A stretch of DNA of 64,000 nucleotides from Novosphingobium sp. NDB2Meth1 (GTDB lineage Bacteria; Pseudomonadota; Alphaproteobacteria; Sphingomonadales; Sphingomonadaceae), in assembly GCF_900117425.1 (NCBI RefSeq), contig NZ_FPEH01000011.1, forward strand, positions 434,001-498,000. The letters run 5' to 3'. The position numbers and the translations under genes are program-made. Shown in pieces: positions 35,339-42,238 of the stretch. Below the pieces are notes generated by a model. It was not told where the DNA came from and searched no databases. It saw only the letters and a program-made list of their open reading frames with translations. Numbering within the stretch: position 1 is the first letter of the stretch; the number at the start of each line of letters is the position of its first letter.

Positions 35339-36412
35339 TCATGTCTTGCGGGCCAGTTCGCGCAAGGAGGAGAGCAGCATCTGCCCGGCGCGCGCCCAGG
35401 TATAGCGCGCGGCGCGGGCGCGGCCGGCCTCCACCAGAACCTCACGCGGCAGGCGGGTGATTGCGCGGCGCCACGACCTGGGATCGTCCGGATCGGCATA
35501 GAGCGCGGCATCGCCGCAGATCTCCGGCACGGCCCCGCAGGGCGCCGCGATCACCGGGCAGCGGCACAGCATCGCCTCCACCGGGGGCAGGCCGAACCCT
35601 TCGGTGCGCGAGGGGAACAGCAGCGCGGCGGCGCCTTCATAAAGCCCGCGCAGGGCGGCATCGTCGCAGGGACCGGCGAACACCGTGTCCGCCGGCGGGG
35701 CGAGCCCGGCGGCTTCCAGCGCGGCACGCGGCGGGCCGATCACGACAAGGCGCAAAGGCGCCAGCGCGCCATCGGCAAAAGCGGCGAAGACGACGGCGTT
35801 GTTCTTGTAGGCCTTGGGGCTGCCGAACATCAGCACATAGGTGCGCGGGGCGAGGCCCAGGCGGGTTAGCGCTGCGGGATCCGGCACTGCTTCGAGGATA
35901 TGATCCGCGCCGTTATGGAGCACGTCCGCCCCCGCCCTCCCGGTGACGCCGCCGCGCGCGAGTTCGTCCGCCGAGAAGGCCGAGACGGTGAGCACCCGCG
36001 CGCTGGAGCGCGCCATCAGCGGGGTCAGCAGCCGGTATCCCACGCGCTGGCGCCAGGGGTAGGAGCTGTCCGACCGGAGGAACTGCGCATCGTGCAGCAG
36101 GGTGAGCTTGGGCCGGTGCGCGACAGGCGCGAGATTGGCGAGATTGACGAGCAGCCCGCCCGCCGCCAGCCGGGGCAGGCGCAGCTGTTCCCAAGCCTGC
36201 GAGGCGGGCTGGTCATCCTCGATCACCTGAATCGCGGTGAGCGGCGGGCCATCGGCACAGCCCTTGGGCACGATCAGCGCGCAAGGCGGATCATCGGGCG
36301 CGGGAGCGGTGGCGAGGAGATCGTCCACTTCGGCGATCAGGCGCGCGGCGACGCGGTGGACGCCGTTCAGCCCCCCCGCGCGGAACTTTCCATTGAAGAC
36401 AACGCGGCGCAT
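35339..36412 (-). CDS. glycosyltransferase, family 4/1 (GT-B)
   Basis: This 357-residue GT-B enzyme starts RRVVFNGKFRAGGLNGVHRVA, with the glycine-rich acceptor loop. Its C-domain has YVLMFGSPKAYKNNAVVFA and the donor site LFPSRTEGFGLPPVEAMLC. It is related to the enzyme at 37466-38899. The ATG at 36412 has GTGAGG nine bases upstream; a GTG at 36424 that overlaps the previous stop (GTGA) is an alternative. It probably adds one sugar to the exopolysaccharide repeat. Confidence 0.87.
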   Translation of the reverse strand: MRRVVFNGKFRAGGLNGVHRVAARLIAEVDDLLATAPAPDDPPCALIVPKGCADGPPLTAIQVIEDDQPASQAWEQLRLPRLAAGGLLVNLANLAPVAHRPKLTLLHDAQFLRSDSSYPWRQRVGYRLLTPLMARSSARVLTVSAFSADELARGGVTGRAGADVLHNGADHILEAVPDPAALTRLGLAPRTYVLMFGSPKAYKNNAVVFAAFADGALAPLRLVVIGPPRAALEAAGLAPPADTVFAGPCDDAALRGLYEGAAALLFPSRTEGFGLPPVEAMLCRCPVIAAPCGAVPEICGDAALYADPDDPRSWRRAITRLPREVLVEAGRARAARYTWARAGQMLLSSLRELARKT

Positions 36413-36420
36413 GCGCGGCC

Positions 36421-37290
36421 TCACATCCGCTCGATCTTGCGCGGATCGATCCGGCCGAGCGCGAGATCGGCGAGTGCGCGCACGTTTCCCGCGAGACGGC
36501 CGGCGCGATCGATATGCGGTTCGGGGAACGGCGCGCGCAGCAGGTTTGCGGCGAGGTTCTGCCAGAACAGCCGGCCCGCCAGCCAGCGCGGGATCGTGCC
36601 CTTGCGCAGCAGGTAGACGATGTTGGCGACTTGCGAATAGCCGAGCCGCCGACCCGAAGTACGCCCGCCGCGCACCCCGAGATGGACGCCGGTGACACGG
36701 CCCGACGAGACCAGCCGCCCGCGCCGGGCCAGCTGCATCGTCAGATCGATATCCTCCTGCCAGCCATAGAGCGGCAGCGCTTCATCAAAGCGCAGGCCGC
36801 GCATCAGCGACATGCGCAGCGCCATGTTGCAGCCATAAAGCGCCTCACGCGGGATGACCGCCGGATCAAGCCCCGGCGCATCGCGGGCGATCAGATCGAG
36901 CGCCTGCTCCGCGGTGAAGCCGCCGTGGCGCACCCCGTCTGCCACGAGGTTGCCGGTGATGCCGGCTATCCCCGGATCGGAGGCAAACAGGTCTTCGATC
37001 GCGGCGCAGTAACCGGGCGCCATGACAAAATCATCGTCGAGGAACAGGACCACGTCGGCCCGCCCCTCCAGCACTTCGAGCGCGCGGTTGCGCTGGCGGC
37101 AAAGGCCCTTGGGCGAAAGCACGAGCTCCGGCTGCAGCGCGCTTTCGCCCGCGCTGCCGAAATCGGCCTGCGAAGGCGCGACAATCACCACGCCATCGGG
37201 CGTGCGCGTCTGCCGCGCGATGAGATCGACCGTTTCACGCAGCAGCGCAGGGCGGCCAACCGTGGCGATAGCGATATGGATACGCAGCAT
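36421..37290 (-). CDS. glycosyltransferase, family 2 (GT-A)
   Basis: This 289-residue GT-A enzyme has HIAIATVGRPALLRETVDLI at the start, the metal-binding VLFLDDDFVMAP, and YGWQEDIDLTMQLARRG with the likely catalytic acid. The family uses nucleotide sugars with a divalent metal. The ATG at 37290 is preferred to 37320 because the beta-alpha fold begins there and a G-rich segment precedes it. It is the first gene of the minus-strand group GT2-GT4-flippase. Confidence 0.88.
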   Translation of the reverse strand: MLRIHIAIATVGRPALLRETVDLIARQTRTPDGVVIVAPSQADFGSAGESALQPELVLSPKGLCRQRNRALEVLEGRADVVLFLDDDFVMAPGYCAAIEDLFASDPGIAGITGNLVADGVRHGGFTAEQALDLIARDAPGLDPAVIPREALYGCNMALRMSLMRGLRFDEALPLYGWQEDIDLTMQLARRGRLVSSGRVTGVHLGVRGGRTSGRRLGYSQVANIVYLLRKGTIPRWLAGRLFWQNLAANLLRAPFPEPHIDRAGRLAGNVRALADLALGRIDPRKIERM

Positions 37291-37465
37291 ATGCGGCCTG
37301 CCCCCGAAGCCTAGCACCACTCCATCGCGTGTGGCCCCACCGGTCTAGCCAAGGCCCGGCCCCGCGCCCACGAACGTTGTCTCCGAACCCGACCCGTTAG
37401 CGGGCGCGGTAGAAGCAGGGGTGGTGGTAGAACGCGGCATTCCCAACCAGCAGGACCGTGCGCGG

Positions 37466-38899
37466 ATGACCCAGCAGAGCACCAGCAACCCCGAGATCGT
37501 CATCAATGGCCGTTTCCTGATGCAGCCGGTGACGGGGGTGCAGCGCGTGGCGCGCGAACTCACGCGCGCGCTCGACCGGCTGGTGGCGGAGGACGGCCTG
37601 CCGGTCGCGCTGCGGCTGGTATGCGAGGCGGGTGCCGTTGTCGACGATCTGGGCCTGCAGGTCACGTCGGTGGAGCGCGCGGAAAGCCGGTGGGGCGGCC
37701 ATGCCTGGGAGCAGCTGGTGCTGCCGGGCCGGGTGCGCGGCGGGCATCTGCTATGCCTGGGAAATACCGCGCCGTTTGCCTCGCTCCATGCCGGACAGAG
37801 CGTTTCGGTGATGATCCATGACCTTTCGTATCGGCAGTTTCCCGGCGCCTATCGGCTGCACTACCGGCTGGGGCATCGCTTCATGCTGCCTTCGCTGCTG
37901 CGCCGGGCCCGGACGATCATCACCGTTTCGGAGCGGGAGAAGGCCATGCTCGCGGCGCTCCGCCCGGAAGCGCGCGGGCGAATCCGCGTGGCGCAGAACG
38001 GCGGCTGGAGCAGCAGCCCGGCGGGCGCACAGGCCGCAGAGCCGACCGGTGTGGAGCCCGAGCCGGGCTACGTGCTGTTCGTCGGTTCACTCTCGCGGCG
38101 CAAGAACATCCACGGCGTGCTTGAAACAGCGGTGCGGCTGGCGCGCGAGGACGGCCTCGACACGCTGATTGTCGGTGGCGGAAGCGATATCCTCTCCCCC
38201 ATCGCGGGGGACATCCCGGCGGATGTGGCGCATCTCGTGCGCTTTACCGGGCCGGTGACCGAGCTGGATGCGCTGGGGCAGCTGTACCGCAATGCCGGGT
38301 GCCTGCTGTTCCCCTCGTTCTACGAAGCGAGCCCGCTGCCGCCGGTCGAAGCGATGCATTTCGGCTGTCCGGTGGTGGTCTCCGCCATTCCGGCGATGAC
38401 CGAGCGCTGCGGAACGGCGGCGGTCTATTGCGATCCGCACGATGTGGACGACATGGTGGCGGCCGTGCGGCGGGTGCTGGCCGATCCCGCCCGGCTGGCG
38501 GCAAAGGGCCGGCTCCACGCCGCGCACTGGACCTGGCGCGATCAGGCCGCAGGCGTGCTGCGTGCCGTGCTGGGCGGCGCATACGAAAACGCCCGCCAGA
38601 ACGAGCCGGCGGGCGAGGCTTCTGAGAAGGGCATCTTCTTTACCGGCAAGACCGGTTCAGCAGGCGCCCTGCCCGCGCAGCACCGATGGAACGGTGAGCA
38701 ACAGGATGGTGCAGTTGAGGACCAGCGAGCGCGAGCGGGCGTAGGCGAGATCGAAGGCAACACGGCGGCGATAGCTCGTCGCGTCCTCGCGTTTGACCTG
38801 CCAGAGCCCGGTAATGCCGGGCTTCATGCTGCAATAGACCGCGAAATAGCGGCCATAGCGCACAACCTCCGCCGTGGTGATCGGACGCGGACCGACTAG
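37466..38899 (+). CDS. glycosyltransferase, family 4/1, with abnormal C-terminal extension
   Basis: The first 390 or so residues form a normal GT-B enzyme (IVINGRFLMQPVTGVQRVARE, VLFVGSLSRRKNIHGVLE, LFPSFYEASPLPPVEAMHF). The frame then runs on for roughly 85 further residues that are simply the antisense reading of the last 243 bases of the convergent sugar transferase gene. Homologues would be expected to end near 38610-38650, so the natural stop seems lost or moved. The start ATG at 37466 directly precedes the fold; an in-frame GTG at 37421 is possible. Confidence 0.82.
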   Translation: MTQQSTSNPEIVINGRFLMQPVTGVQRVARELTRALDRLVAEDGLPVALRLVCEAGAVVDDLGLQVTSVERAESRWGGHAWEQLVLPGRVRGGHLLCLGNTAPFASLHAGQSVSVMIHDLSYRQFPGAYRLHYRLGHRFMLPSLLRRARTIITVSEREKAMLAALRPEARGRIRVAQNGGWSSSPAGAQAAEPTGVEPEPGYVLFVGSLSRRKNIHGVLETAVRLAREDGLDTLIVGGGSDILSPIAGDIPADVAHLVRFTGPVTELDALGQLYRNAGCLLFPSFYEASPLPPVEAMHFGCPVVVSAIPAMTERCGTAAVYCDPHDVDDMVAAVRRVLADPARLAAKGRLHAAHWTWRDQAAGVLRAVLGGAYENARQNEPAGEASEKGIFFTGKTGSAGALPAQHRWNGEQQDGAVEDQRARAGVGEIEGNTAAIARRVLAFDLPEPGNAGLHAAIDREIAAIAHNLRRGDRTRTD

Positions 38900-39445
38900 G
38901 CTCATTTCCCCGCGCAGGACGTTGAAAAGCTGCGGCAACTCATCGAGGCAGCTGCGGCGCAGGAACCGGCCGAGCGGCGTGATGCGCGGGTCGCAGCGCA
39001 GCTTGTGCGTTTCGGCCCATTCCGCACGGGCGGCCGGGTCTGCTTCGAGCAGGCGGGAAAGGCGTTCGCCTGCATCCACCGTCATCGAGCGGAACTTGAG
39101 ACAGCGGAACGGGCGCCCGCCCTGCCCCAGCCGCTGGTGCGCGAAGAATAGCGGGCCGGGATCGAGCAGCTTGATCGCGAGCGCGATTGCCAGCAGCACC
39201 GGCAGGAGCAGCAGCAGCGCAGTGGCCGCAACCGCGATATCGAGCACGCGGATGGCCCGCATATGGCGCGAGGCAGGCGCCGCACGGCGCGGCGGAAGCA
39301 GCGGCTCTGGCGGCAAGGGCACGGCCGAAAGCACGCGCGGAGGTGGAACGGGCCGCGCGGCAGGAACAAACGCGGTGGGGGCGGCTTCGGGTGCCCAGGG
39401 CTCGACCTGGGCTGGCATGAGGCTGTTCACTGCTCCGGTCTCCAT
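38657..39445 (-). CDS. bacterial sugar transferase (undecaprenyl-phosphate sugar-1-phosphate transferase)
   Basis: This 262-residue priming enzyme has a proline-rich N-terminus and one membrane segment (VLDIAVAATALLLLLPVLLA, about residues 68-90). The catalytic domain follows, with FAHQRLGQGGRPFRCLKFRS, LRRSCLDELPQLFNVLRGEM, SLVGPRP and MKPGITGLWQV. It transfers a sugar-1-phosphate to undecaprenyl phosphate to begin the repeat unit. It lacks the multi-helix N-terminal domain of WcaJ/WbaP and is thus of the short form. An ATG at 39418 is a second start candidate. Confidence 0.9.
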   Translation of the reverse strand: METGAVNSLMPAQVEPWAPEAAPTAFVPAARPVPPPRVLSAVPLPPEPLLPPRRAAPASRHMRAIRVLDIAVAATALLLLLPVLLAIALAIKLLDPGPLFFAHQRLGQGGRPFRCLKFRSMTVDAGERLSRLLEADPAARAEWAETHKLRCDPRITPLGRFLRRSCLDELPQLFNVLRGEMSLVGPRPITTAEVVRYGRYFAVYCSMKPGITGLWQVKREDATSYRRRVAFDLAYARSRSLVLNCTILLLTVPSVLRGQGAC

Positions 39446-39572
39446 ACGAGGCCCGCACGCCGGAAGGGGGCGGCAGTGACGTCATGATGGCGTGCAGTGC
39501 AGCACGGGTCAGGCGAGGATGCCCCCGGGACGGTTGGATAAGCGTGCAGCGAAACGCTTGACGCGGGTCCGT

Positions 39573-39878
39573 TCAGGCGAAGCGGCTGGCACCCCAGATG
39601 ATCGCTGCCCAGAGCAGCGCGGAGCTGGCGATCGGGAAGGCGAGGCGGAACCAGCCGGGGTAAAGGTCCTCTGGCACGATGTGTTCCGGCACTGTCAGCT
39701 GGAGCAGTTCTGCCTGCAATTGGTGCACTGGCGAACGCGCCGGAACCGCCAGTTCATCGGCAAGACGGGCAGCTGGAGCAGCGGATGGAGGCGCGCCCAG
39801 CACATCAGGCGCGGCAGCCTGGGGGATGGCCGAAGCGGCAGGATCGGCGCTTGTGCGGCGCGGCTGGGCAGCGGACAT
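39573..39878 (-). CDS. small membrane-anchored protein next to the sugar transferase
   Basis: This 101-residue protein has an alanine/proline-rich N-terminal half and a single C-terminal membrane segment (FPIASSALLWAAIIWGA). No family is recognised. The GGAGG seven bases before the ATG is an excellent ribosome-binding site and strongly supports that it is real. An AT-rich stretch upstream (39930-39990), with the palindrome ACTTAAGT, may hold its promoter. It lies upstream of the sugar transferase in the same orientation and may assist export or assembly. Confidence 0.7.
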   Translation of the reverse strand: MSAAQPRRTSADPAASAIPQAAAPDVLGAPPSAAPAARLADELAVPARSPVHQLQAELLQLTVPEHIVPEDLYPGWFRLAFPIASSALLWAAIIWGASRFA

Positions 39879-40012
39879 CGGGTACCTCCGCGCGCCAGTC
39901 TAGTGCGCAGGGATGAAGCGAGGCTTTCGCGAATCTATGTATTTTTACTTAAGTATATGCAGCGCAACGAAAAATTCATTGCACTGCACAATCACCTCCA
40001 TCTCGGAGCAGT

Positions 40013-40819
40013 CTAAGCGCGGTCCGCTTGCGAGAGCGGTTCACCATCGACCGGGTAACCGGCATCAGGGGGAATCACCAGCCAGCGTTCGCCATCGCGC
40101 AGCTCGATCCGCGGCGTGACGGTCACGATCGGCGTCGTCAGCGCATGCTCGCGCGCGGCGTGGAAATGGCTGAATTGGGCCAGCCGTTCGAGATTGCGGC
40201 GGGTGGGAAAGATGATCTTGATGGCCTTCTCGTCAGCAAGACGCAACGCCTCGGCCGCGCTGGCCCAGAACAGGTGGCGATTCTCGGTAGTGTCCGCGGT
40301 CACTTCCACCGCGCCGGTGCCGAGATCGGCGAGATAGAACCGCGTATCGAACACGCGCATGTTGCGATGCCGTGGCCACCACCGCGCGAAGGGCACGAGC
40401 GCATCGAAATCGAGCTCCCAATCGAACGCTTCGAGCACATCGGCGAGGCGGCCCGTATCGAGCAGGAGGCGGCGGGCGGCGGCCGCGCGCTCCGCATCGA
40501 TGGCGCCGACGAGGCCGACGGCGAGGCCGGTTTCCTCCAGCGTCTCGCGTACGGCGGTGATGCGCCCCGCAGCGTCCGCCGGATCGAGCGCGAGGCCGGT
40601 GCGCGCCATGAAAGCTTCGGCAAGCTCCCGGTCCGCCGGATCGACCTTGCCGCCAGGAAACACGGTCGCCCCGCCCGCAAAGGCAAGGCTGCCCGAGCGC
40701 TCGACCATCAGGATATGGGCAGGTCCGCCGGCAGGATCATGGCGGAACACCACAAGCGTGGCAGCCGGAGTGGCGGGGGCAGCGTCCGCGTGTTCGCCCA
40801 TGTCGTCGAGTTCGTCCAT
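40013..40819 (-). CDS. Nudix hydrolase (NUDT19-like)
   Basis: This 268-residue Nudix protein has an expanded Nudix box. GGATVFPGGKVDPADREL opens it, and after an insertion AVRETLEETGLAV gives the RE-x2-EE-x-G core, near residues 88-100. Long insertions of this kind occur in NUDT19-like CoA or ADP-sugar diphosphatases. The C-terminal half contains a PRHRNMRVFDTRFYL segment. The gene appears monocistronic. Its substrate is uncertain. Confidence 0.85.
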   Translation of the reverse strand: MDELDDMGEHADAAPATPAATLVVFRHDPAGGPAHILMVERSGSLAFAGGATVFPGGKVDPADRELAEAFMARTGLALDPADAAGRITAVRETLEETGLAVGLVGAIDAERAAAARRLLLDTGRLADVLEAFDWELDFDALVPFARWWPRHRNMRVFDTRFYLADLGTGAVEVTADTTENRHLFWASAAEALRLADEKAIKIIFPTRRNLERLAQFSHFHAAREHALTTPIVTVTPRIELRDGERWLVIPPDAGYPVDGEPLSQADRA

Positions 40820-40982
40820 GACCCGACCATGCTACAGCCTGCGGGGACTTGCCAAGCGCCTCGGCAACGCTTTGCCGCGTTCTCCTACAAAGTGAGAGGC
40901 CTGTCGGCAAACTTTACACGGGGTCGCCCACCGCATACCCGGTTCGGGACGCTTCAAGCGGTTTTTTGGGCCATTCGCCAAC

Positions 40983-41000
40983 TTGGCACGCCCCATGCAT
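40983..41000 (+). promoter_or_regulatory. sigma-54-like -24/-12 promoter
   Basis: TTGGCACGCCCCATGCAT matches the TGGCACG-N4-TTGCA consensus with one mismatch, and it keeps GG-N10-GC spacing exactly (GG 40985-40986, GC 40997-40998). The predicted start is near 41010. No protein gene follows on this strand before 47.9 kb. Confidence 0.5.
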
Positions 41001-41009
41001 AGTCTCTTT

Positions 41010-41207
41010 TGTCCTGAGAGTGTCTTCCCAGAGGCGGAACCGTTCCCCCCGGTCTCCCGGTTCCGCCTCTCCAGGCTCCCCACCGCCTGACAAGCCCCGC
41101 GCGCGGATTTCTCCCCCCACCCACGCGCGGGGCCGGACACTTCCTTCCCCACGACACCGGCTCCTGAAACGGAAAACGCGGCCCCGCGTGGTGCGAGGCC
41201 GCGTTTT
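41010..41207 (+). ncRNA. candidate small RNA with C-rich loops
   Basis: Starting at the expected -24/-12 start point, the sequence has a 13-pair perfect hairpin (41030-41042 with 41058-41070). A nine-pair perfect hairpin follows (41095-41103 with 41124-41132), and then an 11-pair terminator (41173-41183 with 41197-41207). The first two loops are C-rich (TTCCCCCCGGTCTCC and CGGATTTCTCCCCCCACCCA). Such loops in alphaproteobacterial small RNAs pair with ribosome-binding sites. The transcript itself is inferred. Confidence 0.4.
41173..41207. terminator. bidirectional intrinsic terminator
   Basis: AAAACGCGGCC at 41173-41183 pairs perfectly with GGCCGCGTTTT at 41197-41207 across a 13-base loop. 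It lies 23 bases after the minus-strand glutaredoxin stop and can serve both strands. Confidence 0.75.
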
Positions 41208-41229
41208 GCCATTCAGCGGGCTGGAAGAA

Positions 41230-41553
41230 TCAGGCCTGCGCGACCTGCGCATCGACCATGAGCTGCTGGAGCTCACCGGCCTGATACATTTCCATCATGA
41301 TGTCCGACCCGCCGACGAATTCGCCCTTCACATAGAGCTGCGGGATCGTCGGCCAATCGGAGAAGCTCTTGATTCCCTGGCGGATCTCCATGTCCTGCAG
41401 CACATCGACCGAGGCATATTCGACACCGAGGTGATCGAGGATGGCAACCGCCTTGCTCGAGAAGCCGCACTGCGGGAACAGCGGCGTCCCCTTCATGAAC
41501 AGGACGACGTCGTTGGTACCGACGATTTCAGCGATGCGTTGGTTGGTGGACAT
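41230..41553 (-). CDS. grxD: monothiol glutaredoxin (Grx4/Grx5 type)
   Basis: This 107-residue protein has the monothiol active site CGFS (C29) in [19 protein letters not shown], and the glutathione-binding text [21 protein letters not shown]. These glutaredoxins carry and sense [2Fe-2S] clusters together with BolA. The bolA gene stands directly upstream in the same orientation, which supports that partnership. A terminator follows 23 bases after the stop. Confidence 0.93.
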   Translation of the reverse strand: MSTNQRIAEIVGTNDVVLFMKGTPLFPQCGFSSKAVAILDHLGVEYASVDVLQDMEIRQGIKSFSDWPTIPQLYVKGEFVGGSDIMMEMYQAGELQQLMVDAQVAQA

Positions 41554-41591
41554 GGGGCTCTTCCGGATCTTTCGTGACGTTTGCTTGAGAA

Positions 41592-41825
41592 TCAGGTGGG
41601 GACGCCGGTGGTCACTTGCAAGGCGTGGAGCACTCCGCCCATCCGCTCACCCAGCGCGCCGTAGACCGCCTTGTGCCGCGCAACGCGGCTGAGACCGGCA
41701 AACGAAGCGGCGACGACATGCGCGGCATAGTGATCGCCATCGCCAGCCAGATCGGTGATCGTGACCTCCGCATCGGGAATCGCGGTGCGGATCAGCGCCT
41801 CGATTTCGGCGGCGGGCATCGGCAT
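41592..41825 (-). CDS. BolA-family protein
   Basis: This 77-residue BolA-like protein has [21 protein letters not shown] with the conserved cluster-ligand histidine. It binds the monothiol glutaredoxin encoded 38 bases downstream and takes part in iron-sulfur handling. Its start codon overlaps the stop of the DUF1476 gene (TGATG), so translation is coupled. An ATG two codons later is an alternative start. Confidence 0.88.
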   Translation of the reverse strand: MPMPAAEIEALIRTAIPDAEVTITDLAGDGDHYAAHVVAASFAGLSRVARHKAVYGALGERMGGVLHALQVTTGVPT

Positions 41826-42148
41826 CAGGCGTCGCCCACGATCTGGCGGCGCGCTTCGATCGCCTGTTCGGCCAGCGCCGCGCGGATTTCGGCTTCGTCG
41901 ATGTCGACCTTGGCCATCGTCAGATCGCCGAGCAGCTTGCGCACGACGTCCTCGTCACCGGCTTCCTCGAACTCGGCCTGCACTACGGCGCGGGCATAGG
42001 CTTCCGTCTCGGCGGCATCGAGGCCCATGCGCTGCGCTGCCCAGTGACCGAGCAGCTTGTTGCGGCGGGCCTGGATGCGGAACAGGGTATCTTCGTCGTG
42101 GGCGAACTTGGCTTCCTCGGCGCGTTCACGGTCCTGGAACGAGGTCAT
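41825..42148 (-). CDS. DUF1476 protein, F1-ATPase zeta-subunit-like inhibitor
   Basis: This 107-residue helical protein starts TSFQDRERAEEAKFAHDED, which is typical of DUF1476. The Paracoccus member is the zeta subunit, which inhibits ATP hydrolysis by the F1Fo-ATPase. No other ATPase genes are near. It leads the operon zeta-bolA-grxD, with an overlapping stop and start to bolA. Confidence 0.9.
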   Translation of the reverse strand: MTSFQDRERAEEAKFAHDEDTLFRIQARRNKLLGHWAAQRMGLDAAETEAYARAVVQAEFEEAGDEDVVRKLLGDLTMAKVDIDEAEIRAALAEQAIEARRQIVGDA

Positions 42149-42238
42149 GTCGGGTCTTTCCTGTGGCTTGCGCCCACCTTGGCGGCCGGCTGCTTCACGG
42201 ATGTGGGATAGTGGCGCGCGGGCATGGCCGCAAGGGTG

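Larger units (their letters stand above)
40820..41229. other. gene-free region with three perfect hairpins
   Basis: This 410-base spacer between two minus-strand genes has no believable protein gene. It contains a sigma-54-like promoter on the plus strand followed by three perfect stem-loops, annotated separately as a candidate RNA. Confidence 0.65.

Noticed and set aside
40832..41212. 126-codon minus-strand frame upstream of the Nudix gene
   Set aside because: It covers the three perfect hairpins and the terminator, which explain the sequence better than coding.
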